A program made the translations under genes and the position numbers. A stretch of 64,000 nt of DNA from Ramlibacter montanisoli (GTDB taxonomy: Bacteria > Pseudomonadota > Gammaproteobacteria > Burkholderiales > Burkholderiaceae_C), in the NCBI RefSeq assembly GCF_013087525.1, contig NZ_JABFCS010000002.1, forward strand, positions 62,001-126,000, given 5' to 3'. Every line of letters starts with the position of its first letter. The stretch's first letter is position 1. Of the stretch, positions 8,569 to 17,413 are shown one piece after another. The notes under the pieces were generated by a model. It saw nothing but the letters and a program-made list of their open reading frames with translations. It did no database searches and was not told the DNA's origin.

Positions 8569-9531
8569 TCAGCCAGTGCTTGGGGGTTCGCCGCGCAGCA
8601 CGCGCACCGCTTCCTGCGCCGTCTTCAGCTGCAGCTCGCGCATCGCTTCCTCGCTGTACCAGCCGATGTGGTTGGTCACCACCACGTTGTCCAGCGCGAA
8701 CAGCGGGTGCTTCGGGTCCGGCGGCTCGTGCTCGAACACGTCCAGCCCCGCGCCCAGGATGCGGCCGGAGGCCAGCGCGCGGTACAGCGCTTCGATGTCC
8801 ACCAGCCCGCCGCGCGCCGTGTTCACCAGAATGGCGGTGGGACGCATCAGCGCGAGGCGGCGCTCGTCGATCAGGTGCCGCGTCTCCGGCTTCATCGGCG
8901 CGTGCAGGGAAATCAGGTCGGCTTCGCGGCAGATCTCGTCGACGCTGGCTGCTTCGGTGCCCGGCGGCAGCTGTGCATGCGGGTCGTTCACCAGGATGCG
9001 GCCGAAGCCGAATCCGGCGAGCTTCTCCTGCGTCATGCGGGCGATGCGGCCATAGCCCACCAGGCCCAGCGTGCGCCCGCGCAGGCGGTACATGGGTTTC
9101 AGCACGCCGGTGGACCAGCGGCCGGACCGCACTTCGGCGTCGTGCAGCTGGATGCGGCGCACCACCGCCAGCGCCAGCGCCACCGCCTGGCTGCTCACCT
9201 CGTCGATGCCGTAGTCCGGCACGTTGGCCACGGCGATGCGGCGCTCGCGCGCCGCCGCCATGTCGATGTTGTCCACGCCGATGCCGTAGCGGATGATCGC
9301 CCGGCAGCGGTCCATGGCGGCTATCACCTCGCGCGGCACCGGCGACTCGCGCACCAGCACGATGTCGGCGCCGCGCACCGACTGCGCCGCCGCCGCCGTG
9401 TCGCGGCGGCAGGGGCGCAGCTCGAAGCGCGCGCCGGCCTCGGCCATCAGCGCCTCTTCCTGGTCGTACGCGGCGTAGCCGTCGTCCAGCGCGACGACGC
9501 GCAGCGTCGCCGCGGCTGCCTGCGCCTGCAT
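8569..9531 (-). CDS. D-2-hydroxyacid dehydrogenase (C-terminal-binding-protein type)
   Basis: A protein of about 320 residues in the D-isomer 2-hydroxyacid dehydrogenase family. The Rossmann motif GLVGYGRIA is near residues 160-168, the catalytic Arg in NTARGG near 246, a Glu in the EHEPP region near 278, and the catalytic His in NHIGW near 300. It interconverts a 2-hydroxy acid and a 2-keto acid with NAD(P)H. The start could be the ATG at 9531 or a GTG at 9537 that overlaps the dctP stop; I see no clear ribosome site for either. It is co-directional with the TRAP genes. Confidence 0.88.
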   Translation of the reverse strand: MQAQAAAATLRVVALDDGYAAYDQEEALMAEAGARFELRPCRRDTAAAAQSVRGADIVLVRESPVPREVIAAMDRCRAIIRYGIGVDNIDMAAARERRIAVANVPDYGIDEVSSQAVALALAVVRRIQLHDAEVRSGRWSTGVLKPMYRLRGRTLGLVGYGRIARMTQEKLAGFGFGRILVNDPHAQLPPGTEAASVDEICREADLISLHAPMKPETRHLIDERRLALMRPTAILVNTARGGLVDIEALYRALASGRILGAGLDVFEHEPPDPKHPLFALDNVVVTNHIGWYSEEAMRELQLKTAQEAVRVLRGEPPSTG

Positions 9532-9533
9532 GC

Positions 9534-10550
9534 TCACTTGCGGGTGCTGTCGGCCGCCTTGAGCAGCTTCTCGGTCCACTCCTTGCTGACGTCGGCATCC
9601 AGGTAGGCCTTCACGGCCGGCTGCGACATCTTGCGGAAGCGGTCCACTTCGGCCGGCGTCAGCTCGGTGACGGTCATGCCCTTCTCGCTCAGCACCTTCT
9701 TGGCCGACAGGTCCTGCTCGCGCGTCATGTCGTTGTGGATCTTCTTGGCCTTCTGCACGCCCTCGTCCACGGCCTTCTTCTCGGCGGCGGTCAGGCCGTT
9801 GTAGAAGCGGTCGCTGACCAGGTAGGCGTGCAGGCTGTAGACGTGGCCGTCCAGCGTCACGTGCTTCTGGTGCTGGAACAGGCTGGCCGCGAGGATGTTG
9901 GTCACGCCGTTCTCCTGGCCGTCCGCCGTGCCTTGCGCCAGCGCGGCGGGCAGCTCGCCCCAGTCGATCGCCGTGGGACTGCCGCCAAGCGATTCGACCA
10001 GCTTCACGAACACCGGGCTGGGCTGCACGCGCATCTTCAGGCCCTTCATGTCCTCGGGCGTCTTGATCGGGCGCTTGGAGTTGGTGAAGTGGCGGATGCC
10101 GTTGTCGGCGTAGGCCATCAGCTTGATGCCGGTCTTCTTGCGCATGTCCTCGGCCAGGTCCTTGCCGAACTGGCCTTCCAGCACGCGGTAGGCGTGGGCG
10201 TGGTCGTTGAACAGGTAGGGCAGGCCGAAGATGTTGAAGGTCTTGTAGACGCCGGGGATGCCGCCGTCGTGCACGACCGCCAGTTCCACGGTGCCCAGGC
10301 GCAGGCCTTCCATCATCTGCTGCGCGGTGCCCAGCTGGCCGGCCGGGTAGATCTCGACCTTCAGCGAGCCGTTGCTGGCCTTCTCCACGTGCTCCTTGAA
10401 GGCCTGAGCGGCGACGTGCTTGGGCTGGTCGGCCTTGGCCGGCTGGAAGTGCGCGTACTTGATCACCTTCTGCGCGTGCGCGGGCAGTGCGGTGAAGGCG
10501 GCGCACGCGATGGCCGCCATGGCCGCGAGCGTCAAACGTTTCGAGTTCAT
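9534..10550 (-). CDS. dctP: TRAP transporter substrate-binding protein, DctP family
   Basis: A 338-residue periplasmic receptor. It has a Sec signal peptide (MNSKRL, hydrophobic core, cleavage after PAHA at about residue 24) and the DctP ligand site around MRVQPSPVFV, where the Arg normally clamps a substrate carboxylate. It should deliver an organic or sugar acid to the DctQM membrane pair encoded just upstream. The ATG at 10550 has an AGGAGA site seven bases away. An upstream in-frame start at 10613 would spoil the signal peptide. Confidence 0.93.
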   Translation of the reverse strand: MNSKRLTLAAMAAIACAAFTALPAHAQKVIKYAHFQPAKADQPKHVAAQAFKEHVEKASNGSLKVEIYPAGQLGTAQQMMEGLRLGTVELAVVHDGGIPGVYKTFNIFGLPYLFNDHAHAYRVLEGQFGKDLAEDMRKKTGIKLMAYADNGIRHFTNSKRPIKTPEDMKGLKMRVQPSPVFVKLVESLGGSPTAIDWGELPAALAQGTADGQENGVTNILAASLFQHQKHVTLDGHVYSLHAYLVSDRFYNGLTAAEKKAVDEGVQKAKKIHNDMTREQDLSAKKVLSEKGMTVTELTPAEVDRFRKMSQPAVKAYLDADVSKEWTEKLLKAADSTRK

Positions 10551-10579
10551 GGATCGTCTCCTGTAGAAATAGTGCAGGC

Positions 10580-11869
10580 TTAGTTCCTGTAGCCCATCAG
10601 GCCCGGCAGCCATGTCGACAACGCGGGGAAGAAAGTGAGGAGTCCCAGCACCACCAGCAGCGCGACCAGCATGGGCCGCGCCTCGCGCACCATGCGGCCC
10701 ATGGGCACGCCGGAGACGATGGAGGTGACGAAGAGGAGGCCGCCCACCGGCGGCGTGATCATCCCGAGCGTGAGGTTCACGATCACCACGATCGCGAAGT
10801 GCAGCGGGTTCAGGCCGGCGGCGTCGGCCAGCGGCGCCAGGATGGGCACCATGATCATCACGCCCGGCAGCGGCTCGATGAAGATGCCCACCAGCAGCAG
10901 CAGCACGTTGATCGCCAGCAGCAGCGCCACCGGCGACAGCTGCAGGCTGGCCACCCAGGAGGTGACCGTCTGCGGGATCTGTCCCACCGTCAGCACCCAG
11001 GCCAGCACCGCGGATGCCGCGACGATGAACATGATCGACGCCGTCATCAGCGCCGTGCGGAACAGGATGGCCGGCAGCATGTCGAAGCGCAGCGTGCCGT
11101 ACACGAAGCGTCCGACCAGCAGCGCGTAGAGCACGGCGGCGGCGGAGGCCTCGGTCGGCGTGAACACGCCGAAGTGGATGCCGCCCAGGATGATGAAGGG
11201 CAGCACCAGCGCCGGCAGCGCGCGCAGCACCAGCCGCAGGATCGGCGTGCGGTCGATCAGGTCCTCGCTCGAGCGGTAGTTCCGCTTCACGCTGACCATG
11301 TGGTTGACGACGGCCAGCGATCCCGCGATCAGCAGGCCCGGCACCACGCCGGCCAGGAACAGGCCGGTGATGGTGACGCTGTTGTCGGTCAGCGCGTAGA
11401 TGATCATGATGATCGAGGGCGGGATGATCGGCCCGACGATCGCCACCGAGGCGGTCAGCGCGGCGGCGTAGGCGTCGCTGTAGCCGGCCTTGCGCATCAT
11501 CTTGATCAGCATCGCGCCCGGTCCCGCCGCATCCGCCAGCGCCGAGCCGCTGATGCCGGAGAAGAAGGTCAGCGTGAGGATGTTGGCGTGGCCCAGGCCG
11601 CCGCGCCGGCGTCCCACCAGGCGCGCGGCCAGGTGCAGCAGCACGTCGGTCAGCGCGCCGCCGGACATCAGTTCGGCCGCGAGGATGAAGAAGGGGATGG
11701 CCAGCAGCGGGAAGCTGTCGAGGCCGCTGAACATGTTCTGGATCACCACCAGGGGCGTCATGCCCGGTTTCATCCAGACCGCCGCCAGCCCCGCGATCAG
11801 CATCGCGAAGGCGATCGGCGCCCCCAGGATCATCATCCCGAGGAAGCAGAAGGTGAGGACCGCGCTCAT
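10580..11869 (-). CDS. dctM: TRAP transporter large permease subunit
   Basis: A 429-residue DctM protein with about 12 hydrophobic segments. The family hallmarks GGIHFGVFTPTEA and NLTLGMITPPVGG are visible. It is the sodium-driven transport subunit that accepts ligand from DctP. Length is normal. It starts 13 bases after dctQ and ends 29 bases before dctP, so the three form one transcription unit in the order Q-M-P. Confidence 0.95.
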   Translation of the reverse strand: MSAVLTFCFLGMMILGAPIAFAMLIAGLAAVWMKPGMTPLVVIQNMFSGLDSFPLLAIPFFILAAELMSGGALTDVLLHLAARLVGRRRGGLGHANILTLTFFSGISGSALADAAGPGAMLIKMMRKAGYSDAYAAALTASVAIVGPIIPPSIIMIIYALTDNSVTITGLFLAGVVPGLLIAGSLAVVNHMVSVKRNYRSSEDLIDRTPILRLVLRALPALVLPFIILGGIHFGVFTPTEASAAAVLYALLVGRFVYGTLRFDMLPAILFRTALMTASIMFIVAASAVLAWVLTVGQIPQTVTSWVASLQLSPVALLLAINVLLLLVGIFIEPLPGVMIMVPILAPLADAAGLNPLHFAIVVIVNLTLGMITPPVGGLLFVTSIVSGVPMGRMVREARPMLVALLVVLGLLTFFPALSTWLPGLMGYRN

Positions 11870-11882
11870 GGATGCCGCTTCC

Positions 11883-12416
11883 TCACAGCGCCTGCGGATC
11901 GAAGCCGTCGATGTGTTCCCACTCGCCGGTCGTGATCCAGCGGCGCGCCACCAGCACCAGGTGCGCGAGCATCAGCGCGGCACCGATCGGGATGGCGAGG
12001 TAGACCATGCCGAAGGACCAGCCCAGCACCGGCGTCTCCTGTTCCCAGCCGAACATGGCGTACTCCACGCCCAGCCAGGCCAGCACCACCAGCGTCAGGC
12101 CGACCACCGCCACCAGCAGCGAGCGCAGCCAGCGCGCGCCCTTGGGCGGCAGCGCCGCCGGCAGCGTGTCCACGGCGATGTGGCCGCCGACGCGCAGCGC
12201 CAGGCCGGCCCCGAGGAAGGCGGTCCAGATCATCAGGTAGCGCGAGGCCTCTTCCACCCAGGTGAAGGAGTGCAGGAACACGTAGCGCGAAATCACGTTG
12301 GCGATGACCAGGGTGGCCATCGCCGCCAGCAGCAGGATCAGCACCCAGCGGTTGGCCGAGAGGAACAGCTGCTCCCACCTTCCCGCCGGCGCCTGCGGCT
12401 GCTCGGGGTTTTCCAT
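11883..12416 (-). CDS. dctQ: TRAP transporter small permease subunit
   Basis: A 177-residue DctQ protein with four hydrophobic helices, the usual size. It is the small membrane partner of DctM. The ATG at 12416 has GGAG six bases upstream; a GTG one codon earlier is the alternative. It is the first gene of the minus-strand operon. Its start is 83 bases from the divergent GntR start, and the interval holds a likely operator. Confidence 0.92.
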   Translation of the reverse strand: MENPEQPQAPAGRWEQLFLSANRWVLILLLAAMATLVIANVISRYVFLHSFTWVEEASRYLMIWTAFLGAGLALRVGGHIAVDTLPAALPPKGARWLRSLLVAVVGLTLVVLAWLGVEYAMFGWEQETPVLGWSFGMVYLAIPIGAALMLAHLVLVARRWITTGEWEHIDGFDPQAL

Positions 12417-12450
12417 CACGCGCTCCAGTTGTCGGATGGTCGCGGATCGT

Positions 12451-12466
12451 ATCTAATATCTCAGAT
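12451..12466. promoter_or_regulatory. candidate GntR operator in the divergent promoter
   Basis: The sequence ATCTAATATCTCAGAT carries ATCT/AGAT arms and a tighter ATCTCAGAT half, in an AT-rich patch between dctQ and the GntR gene. Position and symmetry fit a binding site of a FadR-type GntR regulator controlling both directions. No experimental support is available from sequence. Confidence 0.45.
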
Positions 12467-12499
12467 CTGGCATCCGAAGAAACCCTAGGCCATGAACCT

Positions 12500-13150
12500 A
12501 TGAATGCACCCCTCCTCGTCGAACGGCCGCAGCTTCTGACGGACTTGGCGTACGAACGCCTGCGCGAAGGCATCGTCGCGGGTGAACTCAAGCTGGGCCA
12601 GCAGGTGTCCGAAGCACAGTTGGCGGCGCGCATGGGCATCAGCAAGACGCCGATCCGCGAGGCACTGGTGCGGCTGAAGATGGAAGGGCTGGTGGAGATC
12701 CAGCCGCAGCGCGGCACCTTCGTGTTCCGCCTGACGCCGGAACAGGTCGGCCAGTTGTGCCGCTACCGCGCCATGATCGAGGTGGCGGCGCTGCGCGAGG
12801 CCTACGCCACGCACCGCAAGGAACTGCTGCAGGGCCTCAAGCGCCTGGTCGCGGAGATGGAAGTGGCCGAACGCAGCGGCGACCTGGCGCCGCTGTCACG
12901 GCTGGACATGAACTTCCACTTCGAGCTGCTGGCGTGCTGCCCCAATCCCTACCTGCGCGCCGCCTACGAACTGATCCGCTTCCAGCTCACTGCCCTGCGC
13001 CAGCGCTCGCCGATCAGCAACATGGTGGACAGCCACGAGGTGCTGGTGCGCGCGCTCGAGCGCGGCGACCTCGAGGGCGCCTGCCGCATGCTGGAGACGC
13101 ACGTGCTGGAGAACGAGGCGCGCTACATCGCGGCCTGCGGGGTGGACTGA
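12500..13150 (+). CDS. GntR-family transcriptional regulator, FadR subfamily
   Basis: A 216-residue regulator. The N-terminal winged helix includes the recognition helix GISKTPIREALVRL (about residues 50-63), and an all-helical FCD effector domain follows, with Asp/His residues such as DMNFHFELL that usually bind a metal and a small carboxylate. It is transcribed away from the TRAP/sugar-acid operon, so it most likely represses that operon until the imported acid or a metabolite binds. An out-of-frame ATG lies seven bases upstream; I chose the start that gives the full wHTH. Confidence 0.9.
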   Translation: MNAPLLVERPQLLTDLAYERLREGIVAGELKLGQQVSEAQLAARMGISKTPIREALVRLKMEGLVEIQPQRGTFVFRLTPEQVGQLCRYRAMIEVAALREAYATHRKELLQGLKRLVAEMEVAERSGDLAPLSRLDMNFHFELLACCPNPYLRAAYELIRFQLTALRQRSPISNMVDSHEVLVRALERGDLEGACRMLETHVLENEARYIAACGVD

Positions 13151-13181
13151 ACGCGGGCCGCAGGGCCGGCCCGTATCCCGC

Positions 13182-13979
13182 TCAGAAGGTGCCCGGGAAG
13201 GCGCCGCCGTCGACCAGCACGTTCTGGCCGACGATGTAGGCCGCCTGCTGGCTGCACAGGAAGGCGCAGATCGCGCCGAATTCCTCCGAGGTGCCGAAGC
13301 GCTGCGCGGGCACGCCTTTCTTGCGCGCATCGACGATCTGCTCCACGGACTGGCCGGTCTTCTGGGCCAGGCCCGCGAAGTTGCCACGCAGGCGGTCGGT
13401 GTCGAAGGCGCCCGGCATCAGGTTGTTGATGGTCACGTTGGCGGAGGCCAGCTTGGTCTCGCGCGCGAGGCCCGCGACGAAGCCCGTGAGGCCGCTGCGC
13501 GCGCCGTTGGACAGGCCCAGCGTGCCGATCGGCGCCTTCACCGCGCCCGAGGTGATGTTGACCACGCGGCCGAAGCCGCGCTGCGCCATGCCGTCCACCA
13601 AGGACTTGATCAGCTCGATGGGCGCAAGCATGTTGGCGTCGATCGCCTTGAGCCAGTCCTCGCGGCTCCAATCGCGGAAGTTGCCGGGCGGCGGGCCGCC
13701 GGCGTTGTTGACCAGGATGTCGAAGTCCTTGCGGAAGGCGAAGACCTTGGCGCGGCCTTCGGGCGTGGCGATGTCCGCGGCGATGGCTTCGACCTGCGTG
13801 CCCTTGGGCACCTCCGGGTCGGCGCGCAGCTTGTCCGCCGCCGCATTGAGGGAGTCGGCGGTGCGCGCGACGATCACGACGTGAACTCCTTCACGCGCCA
13901 GTGCCTGCGCGCAGCCGAAGCCCAGCCCCTTGCTCGCGCCGCAGACCAGCGCCCATTTGCCCGAGATGCCCAAGTTCAT
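13182..13979 (-). CDS. SDR-family protein with substituted catalytic Tyr and Lys
   Basis: A 265-residue SDR of the FabG-like group with a GASKGLGFG nucleotide motif (about residues 13-21) and NNAGG near 92. The Ser of the active site (ITSGAV) is present. Thirteen and seventeen residues later, where Tyr and Lys should stand, there are Ser and Arg (LSNGARSG). Other SDRs here, such as 6194-6946, keep YSASK. It may be an SDR subgroup with changed chemistry or a binding protein. It starts 34 bases from the divergent SH3 gene and converges on the GntR gene. Confidence 0.85.
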   Translation of the reverse strand: MNLGISGKWALVCGASKGLGFGCAQALAREGVHVVIVARTADSLNAAADKLRADPEVPKGTQVEAIAADIATPEGRAKVFAFRKDFDILVNNAGGPPPGNFRDWSREDWLKAIDANMLAPIELIKSLVDGMAQRGFGRVVNITSGAVKAPIGTLGLSNGARSGLTGFVAGLARETKLASANVTINNLMPGAFDTDRLRGNFAGLAQKTGQSVEQIVDARKKGVPAQRFGTSEEFGAICAFLCSQQAAYIVGQNVLVDGGAFPGTF

Positions 13980-14013
13980 AGAATGCCTGCAGTCGTAAAG
14001 GAATGAACCGCGA

Positions 14014-14613
14014 ATGATACGCACCACCTTGCGGGCCGTCGCCCTCGCCTTCGCACTCCTTCCCTCCGCCTGGGCCCAGGAAGCGGCGGTCACCCGACGC
14101 GCCACCGAACTGCGCGACGCGCCGGCCGAGACGGGCCGCAGCATCGCCTCGCTGCCCGCGCAGGAGCCGCTCACCCGCACCAGCGAGCGCCGCGGTCCCT
14201 GGGTGCAGGTGCGCACCGCCGGCGGCGCCACCGGCTGGGTCCACCTGTTCGACGTCGGCCCGGCCACGTCGGCGGCGCAGGCGGGCGGCGGCGGCAACCT
14301 GCTGGGCGGCGCGCTGCGCGGCGTGACCAGCCTCTTCGGCGGCGGCGGCACGCGCACCACGCAGACCGCCACCACCGCCGGCATCCGCGGCCTGGGCGCC
14401 GAGGACCTGGCACAGGCGAACCCCAATCCCGCTGCGGTGAGCCAGATGGAAGGCATGCGCGCCAGCGAATCCGACGCGCGCTCCTTCGCCGACCGCTCCG
14501 CGTGGCGGACGGTGGCTGTCGATCCGCTGCCGGCGTCCGCGCCGTCCGGCTTTCCCGCCCGCGTGTCCCCCACCCCCGGCTCCTTCAACCCCGGCCAGCA
14601 GCAATCGCCATGA
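14014..14613 (+). CDS. SH3-domain exported protein
   Basis: A 199-residue protein with a Sec signal peptide (cleavage after SAWAQ at about residue 22) and a bacterial SH3 domain (about residues 25-80, including GPWVQVRTAGGATGWVHL). A glycine-rich and low-complexity tail follows. Such domains usually bind peptidoglycan or a partner in the cell envelope. Its stop overlaps the start of the M48 protease gene (ATGA), so the two are probably made together. The exact role is unknown. Confidence 0.82.
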   Translation: MIRTTLRAVALAFALLPSAWAQEAAVTRRATELRDAPAETGRSIASLPAQEPLTRTSERRGPWVQVRTAGGATGWVHLFDVGPATSAAQAGGGGNLLGGALRGVTSLFGGGGTRTTQTATTAGIRGLGAEDLAQANPNPAAVSQMEGMRASESDARSFADRSAWRTVAVDPLPASAPSGFPARVSPTPGSFNPGQQQSP

Positions 14614-15521
14614 AACAGCCCGCCCGCTTCCTCCTCGCCGGCGTGGCCTGTGCGGCCAGCCTGCTGATGCTGCCCGCGCACGCGCAGGACCCGGGGCGCG
14701 CGCTCGGCGGCATCCTGCGCCAGATCGCACCCGGCCTGGCGACGCCGCAGCCGGCGCAGCGCGCGCCCGCCACCAACGACCTGATCGAGATGCTCTCGCA
14801 GTCGGTGGACAGCATCGACGAGCCGCGCGAGATCGAGATCGGCCGGCAGCTGGCCTCCGTGCTCCTGGGCAGCAAGCCGCTGGTGCGCGACCCCGCGCTG
14901 CAGCGCTACGTGAACCGCCTGGGACGCTGGATCTCGCTGCAATCGGCGCGGCCGCACCTGCCGTGGACCTTCGGCGTGCTGGACGACCCCGGCTTCAATG
15001 CCTTCGCCGCGCCGGGCGGCTACATCTTCGTCACCAAGGGCGTGGTGGACCTCGTCGACGAGGCCGAGCTCGCCGGCATCATCGCGCACGAGATCACGCA
15101 CGTGACCGAGAAGCACCACCTGAAGGCGCTGTCGGCGAAGGCGCGCTCGGGCGTGCTCACGCAGCTGCTGGCCTCGCAGGTGCGCACCAACAACGTCGTC
15201 ACCGGCGCGATCTCGCAGCAGATGCTGGCGCTGGGACGCGACCTCTACTCCAGCGGCCTCGACCAGGGCGACGAGTTCGAGTCCGACCGTCTGGGCGTCC
15301 ACCTCGCGGCGCGCGCCGGTTTCGATCCCTACGGACTGCCGGCCGTGCTGCAGCAGCTGCGCACGGCGGCGCCGGACAACCCGCTGTTCACGCTGACGCT
15401 CAGCACGCACCCGCCGGCGCAGACGCGGCTGGAGCGGCTGGAGCTGGCGATGGGGTCGCGGCTGGATGCGTATTCGGGCAAGCCGTCGGTGGCGATCGGC
15501 CGCCGGATGCAGCAGCGGTGA
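14610..15521 (+). CDS. M48-family zinc metalloprotease, periplasmic
   Basis: A 303-residue exported peptidase with signal peptide (cleavage near PAHAQ, residue 24) and the zinc motif HEITH (about residues 161-165). A downstream Glu in DEFESDRLG (about residues 221-229) is the third ligand. This is the BepA/LoiP-like layout without TPR repeats. Periplasmic M48 proteases clear misfolded outer-membrane proteins. The ATG overlaps the stop of the SH3 gene, pointing to a joint envelope quality-control role (inference). Confidence 0.9.
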   Translation: MKQPARFLLAGVACAASLLMLPAHAQDPGRALGGILRQIAPGLATPQPAQRAPATNDLIEMLSQSVDSIDEPREIEIGRQLASVLLGSKPLVRDPALQRYVNRLGRWISLQSARPHLPWTFGVLDDPGFNAFAAPGGYIFVTKGVVDLVDEAELAGIIAHEITHVTEKHHLKALSAKARSGVLTQLLASQVRTNNVVTGAISQQMLALGRDLYSSGLDQGDEFESDRLGVHLAARAGFDPYGLPAVLQQLRTAAPDNPLFTLTLSTHPPAQTRLERLELAMGSRLDAYSGKPSVAIGRRMQQR

Positions 15522-15529
15522 TGCGCATG

Positions 15530-15608
15530 CTGGGGTTCGGCTGCGCCTCACCCCAGCCTACATGGACGGCGCGATTCGTAGGCTGGTGGTGAGCGCAGCG
15601 AACCCCAG
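15530..15608. repeat. extragenic long inverted repeat (REP-like)
   Basis: Two arms of about 31-32 bases face each other (15530-15561 and 15578-15608), nearly complementary, with a 16-base loop. The outer ends read CTGGGG and CCCCAG and the inner ends CAGCCTAC and GTAGGCTG. The repeat fills the gap between the convergent M48 and ketopantoate-reductase genes. A related element lies at 30791-30850. It could end transcription in both directions. It looks like a dispersed chromosomal palindrome. Confidence 0.8.
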
Positions 15609-15611
15609 CTC

Positions 15612-16619
15612 TCACGCCGGCTGCATGCGCACCCGGCCCCGCTCGCTCTCCATGTTCTTCGCCAGCAGCTTGACCAGCGCATAGACCGTGTCGATGTGCG
15701 GCGTCGGCGTGTCCGTCAGGCGCGCGAGCTCCGCCACCGAGCCGACCAGCGCGTCGATCTCCGGCGCGCGCCCGGCCTCGATGTCCTGCAGCATCGAGGT
15801 CTTGTGCCGGCCCACCTTCTCGGCGCCCGCGATGCGCTTGTCCAGCGGCACGCGGAAGGCGATGCCCAGCTTGTGGGCCACCGCCTGCGCCTCGCGCATC
15901 ATGTCCGCGGCCAGGCCCCGCGACAGCTGGTACTGGCAGATGTCCGCCAGGGTGGCGTGCGTGAGGCCGCTGATCGGGTTGAAGGTGAGGTTACCCCAGA
16001 GCTTCAGCCAGATCTCCGAGCGGATGTCCTCCAGCACCGGCGCCTTGAAGCCGGCGCGCGTGAAGCACTCCGAGATGCGCGTGACGCGCTCGGTGATGCA
16101 GCCATCGAGCTCGCCCAGCGGAAAGCGGTCGCCCTCGATGTGGCGCACCACGCCGGGCGCGACCAGCTCGGAGGCCGGATAGACCACGCAGCCGATGATG
16201 CGCTCGGCCGGCAGCCGCCGCAGCAGCTCGCCGTCGCCATCGACGCTGTGCACGGTGCTGCCTTCGAGCGCGCAGCCGGTCTTCTGGAAGTACCAGAAGG
16301 GGATGCCGTTCTGCATGGTGACCACCGCGGTGTCCGGCCCCCACAGCTTGGGCAGTTCGCGCGCGACGTCGGCCACCTGGTGGGCCTTGGTCGCGAGGAT
16401 CACGAGGTCCTGCGGCCCGGCCTGCCCGTAGTCGTCGGTGGCGCGCACCTTGCGCGCGACCTGCTCGCTGCCGTCGTGCGCCAGCAGCCGCATGCCGTGC
16501 TCGCGGATGGCCTGCAGGTTGGCGCCGCGCACGAGGAAGGTGACGTCCTCGCCCGCCAATGCGAGCTTCGCGCCGACATAGCCGCCGATGGCGCCGGCGC
16601 CGATGATTGCGATCTTCAT
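15612..16619 (-). CDS. ketopantoate reductase family protein (ApbA/PanE)
   Basis: A 335-residue protein with the N-terminal Rossmann motif GAGAIGGYVG (residues 7-16) and the C-terminal helical ApbA domain, including KLWGNLTFNPIS where the catalytic Lys and Asn lie. PanE reduces ketopantoate with NADPH in pantothenate synthesis, but paralogues in catabolic operons act on other 2-keto acids. It sits 27 bases after an FAA hydrolase, with AGGAGGG before the ATG. That pairing argues for a degradative role rather than vitamin synthesis. Confidence 0.87.
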   Translation of the reverse strand: MKIAIIGAGAIGGYVGAKLALAGEDVTFLVRGANLQAIREHGMRLLAHDGSEQVARKVRATDDYGQAGPQDLVILATKAHQVADVARELPKLWGPDTAVVTMQNGIPFWYFQKTGCALEGSTVHSVDGDGELLRRLPAERIIGCVVYPASELVAPGVVRHIEGDRFPLGELDGCITERVTRISECFTRAGFKAPVLEDIRSEIWLKLWGNLTFNPISGLTHATLADICQYQLSRGLAADMMREAQAVAHKLGIAFRVPLDKRIAGAEKVGRHKTSMLQDIEAGRAPEIDALVGSVAELARLTDTPTPHIDTVYALVKLLAKNMESERGRVRMQPA

Positions 16620-16646
16620 GGTCCCTCCTTTGAGGGGTGAGGGGTT

Positions 16647-17413
16647 CTATTCGAAGCGGTTGGAGAGCGTGCCGATGCCCGCAATCTCCACCTGCACGGT
16701 GCTGCCCGGCTTCATGGAGCCGACGCCGACCGAGGTGCCGCACAGGATCACGTCGCCCGGCAGCAGGCTCATGTCCTGCGAGATCAGGCTCACCAGCTGG
16801 GCGACGGAAAAGCGCATGTCGGCTATGGGGTAGTCCTGCCGGACTTCGCCGTTGAGCACCGTTCGCACGCGCAGCTTGGCCGGATCGAGCCCCGTGGCCA
16901 CCGCCGGCCCGAGCGGGCAGAAGGTGTCGAAGCCCTTGGCGCGCACCCACTGCGCGAACGATGCGTCGCGGTGCAGGATGTCCGCCACGGTCACGTCGTT
17001 GGCGCAGGTGAAGCCGAACACGTGCGCCATCGCATGGTGCTCGCTCACCTGCTTGCAGCTGCGGCCGATCACGATGCCCAGTTCGCCTTCGAACACCACC
17101 TTGGCGCTGCCCCCGGGTGACGGATGGTGCCGCCGGGGTCCAGGTAGGAGTTCGGCGTCTTCACCAGGTAGAGCGGCTCGGGCGGCGCGGCGAGGTTCAG
17201 CTTCTCGCCGAGCGCCTTGAAGTTGTTCCACAAGGCGATCACCTTGCTCGGCTGCACCGGCATGAGCAGGCGCACGTCGGCCAGGGCGACCGTGCGGTCG
17301 CCCTGCACGGGGTACTCGAACATGTTGCCGTGCCAGGTGCGCACGCGCTCGCCTTCGAGCGTGCCGAACCGGACGGTGTCGCCTTCGAGGAAGCGCACCC
17401 ATTGGAGCTGCAT
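16647..17413 (-). CDS. fumarylacetoacetate hydrolase family protein (frameshifted as read)
   Basis: A protein of about 255 residues. The N-terminal part (MQLQWVRFLEG to GGTIRHPG) and the FAH catalytic domain (VVFEGELGIVIG with metal-binding Glu, and GDVILCGTSVGVG) are in different frames. The break is at a run of five C on the plus strand (17110-17114); a sixth base would join GTIRHPG to GSAKVVF. I read it as an assembly deletion. The family cleaves or decarboxylates acylpyruvate-type acids. AGGAG precedes the ATG at 17413. It forms an operon with the ApbA/PanE-like gene. Confidence 0.82.
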
